This document shows, in pieces, positions 45,456 to 54,004 of a DNA stretch of 64,000 bases. The DNA comes from Oscillospiraceae bacterium (GTDB lineage: Bacteria; Bacillota; Clostridia; Oscillospirales; Oscillospiraceae). The notes under the pieces were generated by a model, which ran no database searches, was not told the origin of the DNA, and saw only the letters and a program-made list of their open reading frames with translations. The translations under genes were made by a program, and so were the position numbers. The stretch is from positions 1 to 64,000 of the forward strand of contig SVKQ01000010.1 in the NCBI GenBank assembly GCA_015068325.1. The letters run 5' to 3'. Position 1 is the stretch's first letter, and each line of letters begins with the position of its first letter.

Positions 45456-46284
45456 AGATGCGCTTCGCCTCCTTTTCCAGCCGGTCCGCCTCCGCAAAAT
45501 ATCCGTAGTAGGAGAAGGTGGGGGCGCACTTTTCACAGACAAAGGCGTAGTATCCGTCGTGGGGCGCGGAGGGATCGGCCAGCAGCTCACAGGCCTGGTC
45601 CAGCAGAGTGCTGATCTCCTGCTCCGACTCCTCCGGTCCGCGCTGGGCGGCGATGGCATCGGCCCGGTTCAGGCAGGTGATGGCCTGCTCCAGCACGCCG
45701 CCGGGGACCCGTCCCATGACATCCATGGCCTTGTCATAGAGGGCATGGGCTGCATCGAACCGCCCCATGGCGGCACAGACCAGCGCCATGTTGTTGTAGA
45801 GCCCGCCCAGCAGCTGCGGAGCGGTGCGGGGGGTTGCCTCATACACGGCCCGCGCCTGTTCAAACAGGGCCAACGCCCGCTCGTTTTCCCCGAAGGCGTT
45901 GCAGGCCGTGGCCACGTTGGTGTAGGTGGTACCAGCGCTGATGGTGCCGGCAAAATCCAGCGCATCCAGCAGCCGCAGCGCCTCGTCGCCGTTGGCCAAC
46001 GCCTTGTCCCGGTCGCCCACCTTGCGGTAGTGTCCCACCAGTTCGTTGCGCAGCAGCAGCTGGCCCCGCAGGTCGCCGCCCAGCTTCGCCTCCTCCAGCC
46101 AGTAGAGAAGGTGGCGCTCGGCGCCGGCGTAATCCCGGCGGCTCATGTACTCGTCCATTTTCTGAATGATCCGCTGCTGGGGGACCGGCTTGACCTGGGG
46201 CGCGGCCCCATAGGGTTCGTCACACAGGACACAGCGGGGCTCCACATAGTCCTCCGGCTGCAGGTATCCGGGATCGTCACGCAT
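45442..46284 (-). CDS. Tetratricopeptide repeat protein
   Basis: Repeated TPR-like helices (NVATACNAFGENERALALFEQARAVYEAT, NNMALVCAAMGRFDAAHALYDKAMDVM); start at 46284. Confidence 0.8.
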   Translation of the reverse strand: MRDDPGYLQPEDYVEPRCVLCDEPYGAAPQVKPVPQQRIIQKMDEYMSRRDYAGAERHLLYWLEEAKLGGDLRGQLLLRNELVGHYRKVGDRDKALANGDEALRLLDALDFAGTISAGTTYTNVATACNAFGENERALALFEQARAVYEATPRTAPQLLGGLYNNMALVCAAMGRFDAAHALYDKAMDVMGRVPGGVLEQAITCLNRADAIAAQRGPEESEQEISTLLDQACELLADPSAPHDGYYAFVCEKCAPTFSYYGYFAEADRLEKEAKRIYERT

Positions 46285-46423
46285 AAGGTTTCCTCCGTCA
46301 AAATGGCTTGTCCGCAGGCTGTCCGGCGGACATGGGATTGCTATAGCCACTATATCATATTTTTGCGGTAATTTCCACCGGGACTTTTCCACACTGCGCG
46401 TACGATCCGCCGGCCGATCGCGC

Positions 46424-46464
46424 CAAACAAAAACACCGTCCGTCCGGACGGTGTTTTTGTTTGG
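46424..46464. terminator. Long palindromic terminator abutting the tRNA-Val remnant
   Basis: CCAAACAAAAACACCGTCC-GTCC-GGACGGTGTTTTTGTTTGG. Confidence 0.8.
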
Positions 46465-46508
46465 TGGAGACTGCTGGACTCGAACCAGTGACCTCCTGCG
46501 TGTGAAGA
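46463..46508 (-). pseudogene. Truncated tRNA-Val(CAC) 3' half (anticodon loop to CCA)
   Basis: Minus strand CTTCACACGCAGGAGGTCACTGGTTCGAGTCCAGCAGTCTCCACCA; the expected 5' half is absent from adjacent sequence. Confidence 0.75.
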
Positions 46509-46705
46509 AATACGGGGATTTTGGCGCAGGTGACCGCAATCGCTCGAATGCCTGGGCCGCAGTCGTTTCCTGGGCCTCAAATTGCTGAAGCTGTATGATT
46601 TTGGGACTTCTACAGCAATTGTGCGCCCGACAAATAACACTTCCAGTAATCACCTAATACAAGCAGCGATCAATCAACATTTTGCTGCCGCACAGAGAAA
46701 ATCAA

Positions 46706-46745
46706 TGCCTGGCTCATTCATGGTATCCCACCGATGAGCCGGGCA
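46706..46745. terminator. Hairpin, possible terminator
   Basis: TGCCTGGCTCAT-N16-ATGAGCCGGGCA followed by TATTTTGTATCTTGATTTT. Confidence 0.4.
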
Positions 46746-46854
46746 TATTTTGTATCTTGATTTTGGTATTTTTATCACTGCCAGAAAGAGTCTTCACGGC
46801 AACTTATAGATAAGATTATCATCGCAACACGGCAAAAGAAAAAAATCTGAAATG

Positions 46855-46880
46855 GAGCTGCTGGGCGGATTCGAACTGGT
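46855..46880 (-). pseudogene. Truncated tRNA 3' end, probably tRNA-Thr (T-loop to CCA)
   Basis: Minus strand AGTTCGAATCCGCCCAGCAGCTCCA followed by TTTCAGATTTTTTT; T-stem 5' strand does not pair, so homology stops at the T-loop. Confidence 0.6.
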
Positions 46881-47149
46881 ATATACTGGATTTTACCATC
46901 TGCCGGGGCATCTCTCCATGTGCCGCTAAGTACTGCAATTCCAAGCTTTTTTGAGAAATAAATTTTATTTGATGTCAGTGCGTGCCGACCGGTTTTGCCG
47001 TGGTAAGGGTCAGGATAAGGGTCAGGCTAGGCATCCCAGAACAGTGGCAAGGGCATAGCCCGGGAAATGGGGACACCAGAATTGGAGAGGAAAAAGCTCA
47101 AGGTATCTTTGCTACAGCGAAAAGCATGGCTCCCAGGGAACCGCATACT

Positions 47150-47450
47150 AAGGTGGCCAATGCCCTGGCCAGAAAGCCAATCTTTTATCTCGAAAAAAAG
47201 TATGAACTTCTCCAACATGATATAGAGAACCAAAAATGCAAACCGCATCGTCAGCCGAGTAGCCTTCTGAAGTCAAAGCGACTCCGTCCTGCACACTTTT
47301 GGCATCCTGAGCCGGAAGGTGAAGTCTTGACCGAATTTCCTTCTGTAGTTGGTCTGAGACCAGGGAACGATGACTATTTGGTGTCACAGCGATAAACCTT
47401 TTTGCCAGAAGCGCGATAATATCCAACGTCTTGTCGTAATCTTTCCGATT
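47150..47450 (-). pseudogene. folC (folylpolyglutamate synthase) C-terminal remnant
   Basis: KDYDKTLDIIALLAKRFIAVTPNSHRSL..LPAQDAKSVQDGVALTSEGYSADDAVCIFGSLYHVGEVHTFFRDK resembles FolC C-terminal domain; no N-terminal part present. Confidence 0.55.
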
Positions 47451-47520
47451 CCATGCCTATGGCCAAAGACTCTTGCATCAAAATCATATGACTTGACTTT
47501 TCGAGCCGTCCGTTTTTACA

Positions 47521-47692
47521 TTACGGATCATCGCCGATGGCCTTCTGCACTGCGTTCAGATAGTTGAGAACCTGCTGATAGTCTGCCTCCATTTTCTGAG
47601 CGAAAAAGACCTTGTCTTGCTGCATATCATAGCAACAAAGTGAAAAAGTTTCTTTGTGGACATCCATTCCGACGAAAAGTGTGTTATAATAT
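47521..47692 (-). pseudogene. IS110-family transposase N-terminal fragment (not in supplied ORF list)
   Basis: Minus strand reads LFVGMDVHKETFSLCCYDMQQDKVFFAQKMEADYQQVLNYLNAVQKAIGDDP then stop; (F/V)GMDVHK is the IS110 N-terminal signature. Confidence 0.75.
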
Positions 47693-47883
47693 ATTTGTAA
47701 TGACCTCCATTTGTATGCGGTAATCCCTGTTTTTGTAGTTTGTGAACACCTACATTATACAGGTAAATCGTAAGTGCTCAATAATGACCCGCATTTCCAA
47801 GGCCGAGTAAGTATGAGAAAATGATACGTAGTCAACAAAAACTGCGTGTAAGTTTTCGAATACGAAGGGAGTGCGTGTAAGAA

Positions 47884-48210
47884 ATGGAAGATGTGTTAGC
47901 GATCCGGGATGAGTACCGGCTGCAAGAATGGAGCCAGATCATCCAGGCGGGGCAAAACAGTGGGTTTAGCAAGCGAGAGTTCTGTAGACAAAACGGGATA
48001 TCTGAACGGCAATATTACTACTGGCTGAAGAAATTGAGGGAAAGAGTCGCGGAAACAGCATCACCGCGCTTGGTGCATCTTGAAGAGCCTGTCCCCAAAA
48101 GCGAGGATGTACTTCGGATCCAGATTGGGCAGGCAGATTTGAGACTACCGGTAAACACGGACGCGGAAGCGGTGGCAGCCATTCTTCGGACCTTGCAGCA
48201 ACTATGTTAG
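47884..48210 (+). CDS. IS66 accessory protein TnpA-like
   Basis: WSQIIQAGQNSGFSKREFCRQNGISERQYYYWLKKLRER. Confidence 0.85.
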   Translation: MEDVLAIRDEYRLQEWSQIIQAGQNSGFSKREFCRQNGISERQYYYWLKKLRERVAETASPRLVHLEEPVPKSEDVLRIQIGQADLRLPVNTDAEAVAAILRTLQQLC

Positions 48211-48557
48211 ATCTAAGTCGAGTACGGAACTATTACGTTGCGTGTGGATATACGGACCTGCGCCGCGGAATAGAGGGCTTAGCTGCAATCGTGACCCAAC
48301 AATTTGGTCAGGAGCTGAGTGAAGAAAGCCTGTTCCTGTTTTGCGGAAGACGCACAGACCGCATCAAGGCGTTATACTTTTCCGGCGATGGATATATCCT
48401 GTTGTATAAGCGGTTAAACAACGGCTCATTTCAATGGCCCAGAAGTGAAGCGCAGCTGCGGTTATTGGATCCACAGACCTTTCGATGGCTGATGGAGGGG
48501 TTGAAAATAGACCAACCAAAAGCCATTCGGAAGGCTCCCAAAAAGGACATGTTTTGA
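48204..48557 (+). CDS. tnpB: IS66 family accessory protein TnpB
   Basis: MLDLSRVRNYYVACGYTDLRRGIEGLAAIV..LFLFCGRRTDRIKALYFSGDGYILLYKRLNNGSFQWPR. Confidence 0.93.
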   Translation: MLDLSRVRNYYVACGYTDLRRGIEGLAAIVTQQFGQELSEESLFLFCGRRTDRIKALYFSGDGYILLYKRLNNGSFQWPRSEAQLRLLDPQTFRWLMEGLKIDQPKAIRKAPKKDMF

Positions 48558-48633
48558 GCGCGAAACCATTGAAAATTCTGTACTTTTCGGCACCTTTGTG
48601 TTATAATAAAAGACACAAAGGCAGGTGAGATCT

Positions 48634-50244
48634 ATGGGCAAAAATACGGTTGTCATTGATAAAAATGAGTTGGAAGAACTGAAGAAAGTTGCCCATGATC
48701 TGGCTGAAGAAAACGCACAGCTGCGGCAGAAACTGGAACGCATGAATGAACTGCTTTTGAATGCGCAAAGGGCTCGTTTCGGACAATCCAGTGAAAGGAC
48801 CAAGTACGTCATGCAGGGCGGGACTCAGCTGGGGCTGTTCAATGAAGCAGAAGCAGAACAGGATCATAAGGCTGTTGAACCGACAGAGAGCACCATTGTT
48901 ATTCCTGAACACACCCGCAAGGCCAAGCGCACCGTAGATGAACTGACGGCAAGTCTTCCGGTGAAAGAGGTCTTGATCACGCTTTCCGACGATGAACTTA
49001 TCTGCGACAAGTGCGGCGGCAAGTATGAGATGATTGGAAAGAAGCTGGTTTCCCGGCGACTGGAAGTCATCCCCCGTCAATGCTATGTAGTGGAATATTA
49101 CAGCTGTAGCTATGCGTGTAAAAGCTGTGAGACGAAGACTGGCTATGCCAATATCGTTACGACGGTGACGCCCCCCATGCTGATGAAGCACTCTCTGGCA
49201 TCCGCGTCTACAGTGGCAAATGTAATGACGCAAAAGTATGTGGACGGACTGCCTTTGGCCCGGCAAGAATAGATCTGGGAACGGGAGGGGATTTGTCTTT
49301 CCCGGACTACGATGTCCAACTGGGTGATCCAGTGTGCCCAGACCTGGCTAAAACCACTGTACCGGCGTATGAAAAGGACCCTTTTGGAGTGTCCCGTGAT
49401 TCATGCAGATGAGACAGTGGTGCAGGTGCTGAAGGAGGACGGAAAGGCCGCCACGAGTGAGTCTCGTATGTGGGTGTACGCCAACAATGACCGTAGCGGC
49501 AAACCGATTCGATACTTCGAATACCAACCGGACCGCAGCGGCAAGCACGCGGCAGCGTTCCTGAAAGGTTTCTCCGGCCGTCTGGTAACAGACGGCTATG
49601 CCGGGTACAACCAGGTGGACGGCGTGATCCGCTGCGGATGCTGGAGTCATATGCGGCGCTATTGGCGTGAGGCGATGCCAAAGGGGGCAACGAAAGAGCC
49701 TTCCAAGGCGGCTTGGGGCTATGACTATTGCAATAAACTCTTTGCTCTGGAGAAGAAATTTTCCAAAATGAGTGATGTAATACGCAAAACAGCGCGTCAG
49801 GTAGAGGCAGAACCTTTGCTTGAGGCTTATTGGTGGTGGCTTGATACATTGGATCCGGCGCCGGGCAGCAAATTGGCTGATGCCGTGACATATGCTAAGA
49901 ACCAGAAGAAATACCTGAATGCATTTTTGGAACATGGCGAGGTAGATATCTCAAATAACTTGGCTGAAAACGCAATCCGCCCATTTGTTCAGGGCCGTAA
50001 AGCATGGCTGTTCTGCGATACACCCAAGGGCGCAGATTCCAGCGCGATTGTGTACTCCATTGTTGAGACAGCCAAAGCAAACGGCCTGGACCCATACACA
50101 TACCTGAAACTCCTGTTGACCGAGCTGCCTTATCTGGGCAAAAATCCGGCTTCCGACAAGTTGGATCTGTTCATGCCGTGGACTGCTGCGATCCGAAAGA
50201 ACTGTATTCTTCCTACAAAAAAGATTTCACCCGAGGACCTCTGA
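48634..50244 (+). pseudogene. tnpC: IS66 transposase TnpC interrupted by a single in-frame TAG at 49270-49272
   Basis: ORFs 48625..49272 and 49312..50244 are in the same frame; ..YVDGLPLARQE(TAG)IWEREGICLSRTTMSNWVIQ...; zinc-finger and DDE-domain motifs (HADETVVQVL, DGYAGYNQV, NNLAENAIRPF). Confidence 0.9.
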
Positions 50245-50336
50245 CGCGAGGCCCTCGGGCGTCTTCTTTTTACCGGGTGATTATTGAGCACTTACCTGAG
50301 AAATCTGAGTTTTCCAATTTTTTATACTAATAATAT

Positions 50337-50609
50337 ATGGCAGGTGCTGCGAAAAATGCAGCACCTGCGATAACTATCGGCATAGAGATGGACTCCGAAC
50401 TGCTGGAGCAACTCATGGAAATCATCGAGCCCATGAGGTTGACTCCTGAAATACTAATTCGCAGATTCTTGGAATGGTGTGTATCCCCCACAATAAAAGA
50501 TGAATCCAATGGGTACGAATCTTGGTCTGTGCTTTTACATATGATCTCTCAATTATCTCACTTCCCTCTCGCTCTTGGTAGACGGTGGATGATTCAGCGG
50601 TTACGGTAA
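50337..50609 (+). CDS. Possible RelB/DinJ-like antitoxin fragment
   Basis: ITIGIEMDSELLEQLMEIIEPMRLTPEILIRRFLEW resembles an RHH antitoxin N-terminus; the rest is not recognisable. Confidence 0.25.
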   Translation: MAGAAKNAAPAITIGIEMDSELLEQLMEIIEPMRLTPEILIRRFLEWCVSPTIKDESNGYESWSVLLHMISQLSHFPLALGRRWMIQRLR

Positions 50610-50616
50610 ATCCACG

Positions 50617-51050
50617 ATGCTACAAATCGGAGGTCATTACATATTGTCTACTGTGACGCAGCTGCGGCGTTTCGCGGCGTCATTTCTGCTAATGCAGAAC
50701 AGAGAATCAACGCCGGGAACTAATACCACGACCATTGCATCGGTGGAAAACACGGAGGAAGGCTGGCTGTTGATTTCCCTGCCGGTGATGCTGCCACGCC
50801 GGGGCGAAAAGGATAGAGCGAGGTTTCTGGACGAGCCTCTGCGGACGGCCATCCGCCGTTATTGTCAGGACAGGCCTTTGCCGAAATTCCAAACTTGTGT
50901 GTTGATCTACGCGCATATTTACGATGCTGCCTATCCGCGCAGACGCGTGACAGACCACGACAATCTGGAATTGAAGCATTGCCAGGATGTGCTGGAAGCG
51001 GCCTTTCTGACCAATGATATCCCTATCCCGCCGCCCCTTTTTGATAAGCT
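50617..51050 (+). pseudogene. DUF6100-like (mobile-element-associated) fragment
   Basis: LPRRGEKDRARFLDEPLRTAIRRYCQDRPLPKFQTCVLIYAHIYDAAYPRRRVTDHDNLELKHCQDVLEAAFLTND. Confidence 0.5.
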
Positions 51051-51418
51051 GGAACAGGAGCGGGCGAAAGTCCAAAAGCCTGCACGTTGTTCCCGGAACT
51101 GACGGGTCTCCGATGACAAAAAGCAGCTTTTCCCGGATGATGGGCATCATTGCATCCAGAACAGCTATTACTCCCGGAGAACTGGGTACATCGAAACCGC
51201 ATACTAACGTTGTCAGGACTTTGGACTTCAGTGTTACCACACATCAGTTGCGCCACACCTGCATCACACGGCTGTTTGAGAGCGGGCTGGACATCAAGGA
51301 AATCCAGTACCTCGCAGGGCATACCACCGTGGAAATGACACTCCGGGTATATACCCATTACCAGAAAGAGAGCAGGCAAGCAGAAACAGCAAAGCGGGTC
51401 ACAGAGGCCCTGGGATAA
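51025..51418 (+). pseudogene. Tyrosine recombinase/integrase C-terminal fragment, frameshifted
   Basis: HQLRHTCITRLFESGLDIKEIQYLAGHTTVEMTLRVYTHY (catalytic HxLRH..GH..Y); upstream IPIPPPLFDKLEQERAK is in another frame. Confidence 0.82.
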
Positions 51419-51599
51419 GGTGTCCCAGAGGAGCAACAACGGCAGATGCGGCGGTGCCGTCAAGATTTGGACCTGTTGACAAAGTGGCGTATAAATCCTT
51501 CTGTACGACTTTCGCGAGCAAATCCGGACTGATGCTGCAGGATGCAAAGATACGCCATGCTGGTCCACAAAAAAGCGGCGCTTTTTCTTCTTCAGAATA

Positions 51600-52112
51600 T
51601 TATAGCACCAGAGAAGGGGCGCTGTACACCCGGCCAGCCAGCTCGCTGTTAAGCATATACAGGCTCTTGGGATCGGAGCCGAACAGCTCCATCTTGGAGA
51701 TCAAGTCGTTGGCGTTAGTCTCCTCCTCACCCTGCTCCTTGACGAACCAGTCCAAGAACTGCATAGTACGGAAGTCCTTTACCTCATAAGCCGCTGCATA
51801 GATATCGTTGATCAGAGAGGTCACATACTCCTCATGCTCAAGCCCAGCCTTCAGGACTGTCATATCACTGTCCAGCACCTTGTCCGGCTTGGCAATGGCC
51901 TCCAGAATCACGATCTCGCTGTTGTTATGCAGATACTGATAGAACAGCAGGGCGTGATCCCTCTCCTCCTGGGCCTGGATCTTATACCAGTTTGCAAAGC
52001 CATCTAAGCCGCGGGCCTCAAAATAGTTGGAGAAGTCCAGATACAGGTAAGCAGAGTAAAGCTCCTTATTCACCTGCTGATTCAGTAGCTCTTTCACCTT
52101 TGCGTTCAACAT
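51600..52112 (-). CDS. Ferritin
   Basis: LLNQQVNKELYSAYLYLDFSNYFEARGLDGFANWYKIQAQEERDHALLFYQYL. Confidence 0.95.
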   Translation of the reverse strand: MLNAKVKELLNQQVNKELYSAYLYLDFSNYFEARGLDGFANWYKIQAQEERDHALLFYQYLHNNSEIVILEAIAKPDKVLDSDMTVLKAGLEHEEYVTSLINDIYAAAYEVKDFRTMQFLDWFVKEQGEEETNANDLISKMELFGSDPKSLYMLNSELAGRVYSAPSLVL

Positions 52113-52217
52113 ACATCATTCCTCCATTTCAGAATTTTCAGTCATCAGCTGTGCTGTAATTACCAATGAAAGACGTGCCTCCGTCAAAAGGCAGCGTGTT
52201 TTAAGTGGAACACAGCA

Positions 52218-52604
52218 TCAATCCTTCACTCCTGCAATTGCCTGGATCTCAAACAGGAACTTGGGAGAGGTAAACGTCACCTCCGTGACACTGCGCGTAG
52301 TCGGTACACCCTGGCCCAGGAAATACTCATCAAAAATCTCATTCATCAGTGCGAAATCCTCACGGTGGGCTAGGAAGCAGTCGCAGTGAAGTACCATGTC
52401 CATGCCAGATCCACCGGCTTCCAGCGTGTTTTTCAGGCTCTCAAAGCAGCCACGGATCTGCTCTTCGGGGGTGGTGGGCATGGTGCCGTCCGGACGGCTG
52501 GCAGAATGAGCAGTGGTGAAAATGAGATCGCCGTAGCGAATTGCGCGGGACCACTTGGTCTTTAAACCATTTGGGGGGACGATTTGAATTTTTTCGTGCT
52601 TCAT
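52218..52604 (-). CDS. RidA (YjgF/YER057c/UK114) family protein
   Basis: 128 aa; GDLIFTTAHSASRPDGTMPTTPEEQIRGCFESLKNTLEAGGSGMDMVLHCDCFL; GVPTTRSVTEV. Confidence 0.88.
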   Translation of the reverse strand: MKHEKIQIVPPNGLKTKWSRAIRYGDLIFTTAHSASRPDGTMPTTPEEQIRGCFESLKNTLEAGGSGMDMVLHCDCFLAHREDFALMNEIFDEYFLGQGVPTTRSVTEVTFTSPKFLFEIQAIAGVKD

Positions 52605-52636
52605 TTGAAATTTCCTCCTTCAAAAAAATTGAATTT

Positions 52637-54004
52637 TTACAGTTTGATTTGTTTCCAGGAACCTTTTCGCCAGTGCAGATACAAGAAGATCCAACGCAGA
52701 AAATGCGCCAGAGCAAAGGCGGTCCAAATGCCAAATTGGTAAAGTCCCAGGGGATAGCACAGCAGCCAGGCCGCAAAGGGCCGCAGAATCGCCACAATCC
52801 AAAGTGTGGTGCGGGCTACAGCCTTTGTGTCTCCGGCGCCCCGGAGAATACCGGCGTAAACCGTGCTGCCGGCGCAAGGGATACAGCTTACTGCCACAAA
52901 CAGCAGAAGCTCTCCGCCTCGGGATATGACGTACTCTTCAGTGGTGAAAAAGCCCAGGATGGGGCAGCGGAACAGGGCAAACACCACAGCAATGGCAAAG
53001 GCGGTGGTATAGCCCATCCATACGGCGTATTTCCCGGCCATCTGAGCCCGATCCGGCTTCCCCATTCCAAGGCTCTGTCCGGTCATAGCGGTGGCAGCGG
53101 AGGCAAAGCCGTCATACGTATACCCCTGAAGGTTGGCCAGATTCATGATGAACTGGTACATGGCAAATTCCACCGTCCCCAGGGATGCGGCAACCCGGGT
53201 GAAGATGAAAAGGCCAAGCCGCTGGAAAAGCTGCTCGTGGAAAGCACTGAAGGTAACGCTCCAGGCCCCCTTCAGCATCGGCAGATCCAGCCCGGGTTTT
53301 TCCGTCTTCAAGTCCAGATGTAGGATTCCGCCGTTTCCGGGGCGGATGGACCACAGGGAAATCAGGAAGGCAGCGACGCTACCCAAAGAGGTGGCAAGGG
53401 CCGCTCCGGCCACCCCCAGGTGGGGGAAGCCGCAGTTTCCCTGGATCAGGAAATAGTTGAAAATCAGGTTCACCACATTGGCAGTGGTATTAGTTAGCAG
53501 GGTGACCCGGGTTTTTCCCTCCGCCCGCAGACAAGCGTTGATGGTCAGGCTGATGGCCTGGGGAATCTGCCCAAGAACCAGGATCTGGAAATAGGTCACA
53601 GCGCCGCTGACAGTTTCCTCATTAGCCCCGGCCAGCATCATAATTGGCCTGGCAAACAGGAAACCCAATGCATAGAGCCCCAGGGCCATCAGAATGCTGA
53701 CCCAGAGAAATTGGTGCATGCAGTGCTTTGCGGCCTTCCGGTCTCCCTGGCCGATACGGCGGCTGACGAAGGCCGTGGCTCCCACATTTAGCGCCAGGGT
53801 AAACATCAGCAGAATGCGCTTGGGCTGACTGGTGACGCCTACCGCGGAAACGGCAGTGAGCCCCAGAGTGGAGACCATGCCCATATCCACCAGGTCCACC
53901 ACGCCTACCAGTAGCGCTTCAAGCGCTGCCGGCCAAGCAATGTGAAATGCCTGAACGCTCAAGTTTTTTCCCTGCAAAGGAGATTCAGCGTTATTTTTCT
54001 TCAT
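52637..54004 (-). CDS. MATE family efflux transporter
   Basis: AWPAALEALLVGVVDLVDMGMVSTLGLTAVSAVG; polytopic; start at 54004. Confidence 0.92.
   Translation of the reverse strand: MKKNNAESPLQGKNLSVQAFHIAWPAALEALLVGVVDLVDMGMVSTLGLTAVSAVGVTSQPKRILLMFTLALNVGATAFVSRRIGQGDRKAAKHCMHQFLWVSILMALGLYALGFLFARPIMMLAGANEETVSGAVTYFQILVLGQIPQAISLTINACLRAEGKTRVTLLTNTTANVVNLIFNYFLIQGNCGFPHLGVAGAALATSLGSVAAFLISLWSIRPGNGGILHLDLKTEKPGLDLPMLKGAWSVTFSAFHEQLFQRLGLFIFTRVAASLGTVEFAMYQFIMNLANLQGYTYDGFASAATAMTGQSLGMGKPDRAQMAGKYAVWMGYTTAFAIAVVFALFRCPILGFFTTEEYVISRGGELLLFVAVSCIPCAGSTVYAGILRGAGDTKAVARTTLWIVAILRPFAAWLLCYPLGLYQFGIWTAFALAHFLRWIFLYLHWRKGSWKQIKL

Larger units (their letters stand above)
47770..50295 (+). mobile_element. 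IS66-family insertion sequence
   Basis: Terminal IRs GTAAGTGCTCAATAATGACCCG (47770-47791) and its complement CGGGTGATTATTGAGCACTTAC (50274-50295), 21/22 match, enclosing tnpA/tnpB/tnpC. Confidence 0.93.

Noticed and set aside
49270-49272. Amber stop as programmed readthrough or pyrrolysine codon
   Set aside because: No downstream recoding element or pyl genes visible; a single AAG-to-TAG substitution is simpler.
47762-50303. 8-bp target-site duplication flanking IS66
   Set aside because: Left flank GGTAAATC and right flank CTGAGAAA do not match; no TSD can be claimed, so later rearrangement is possible.
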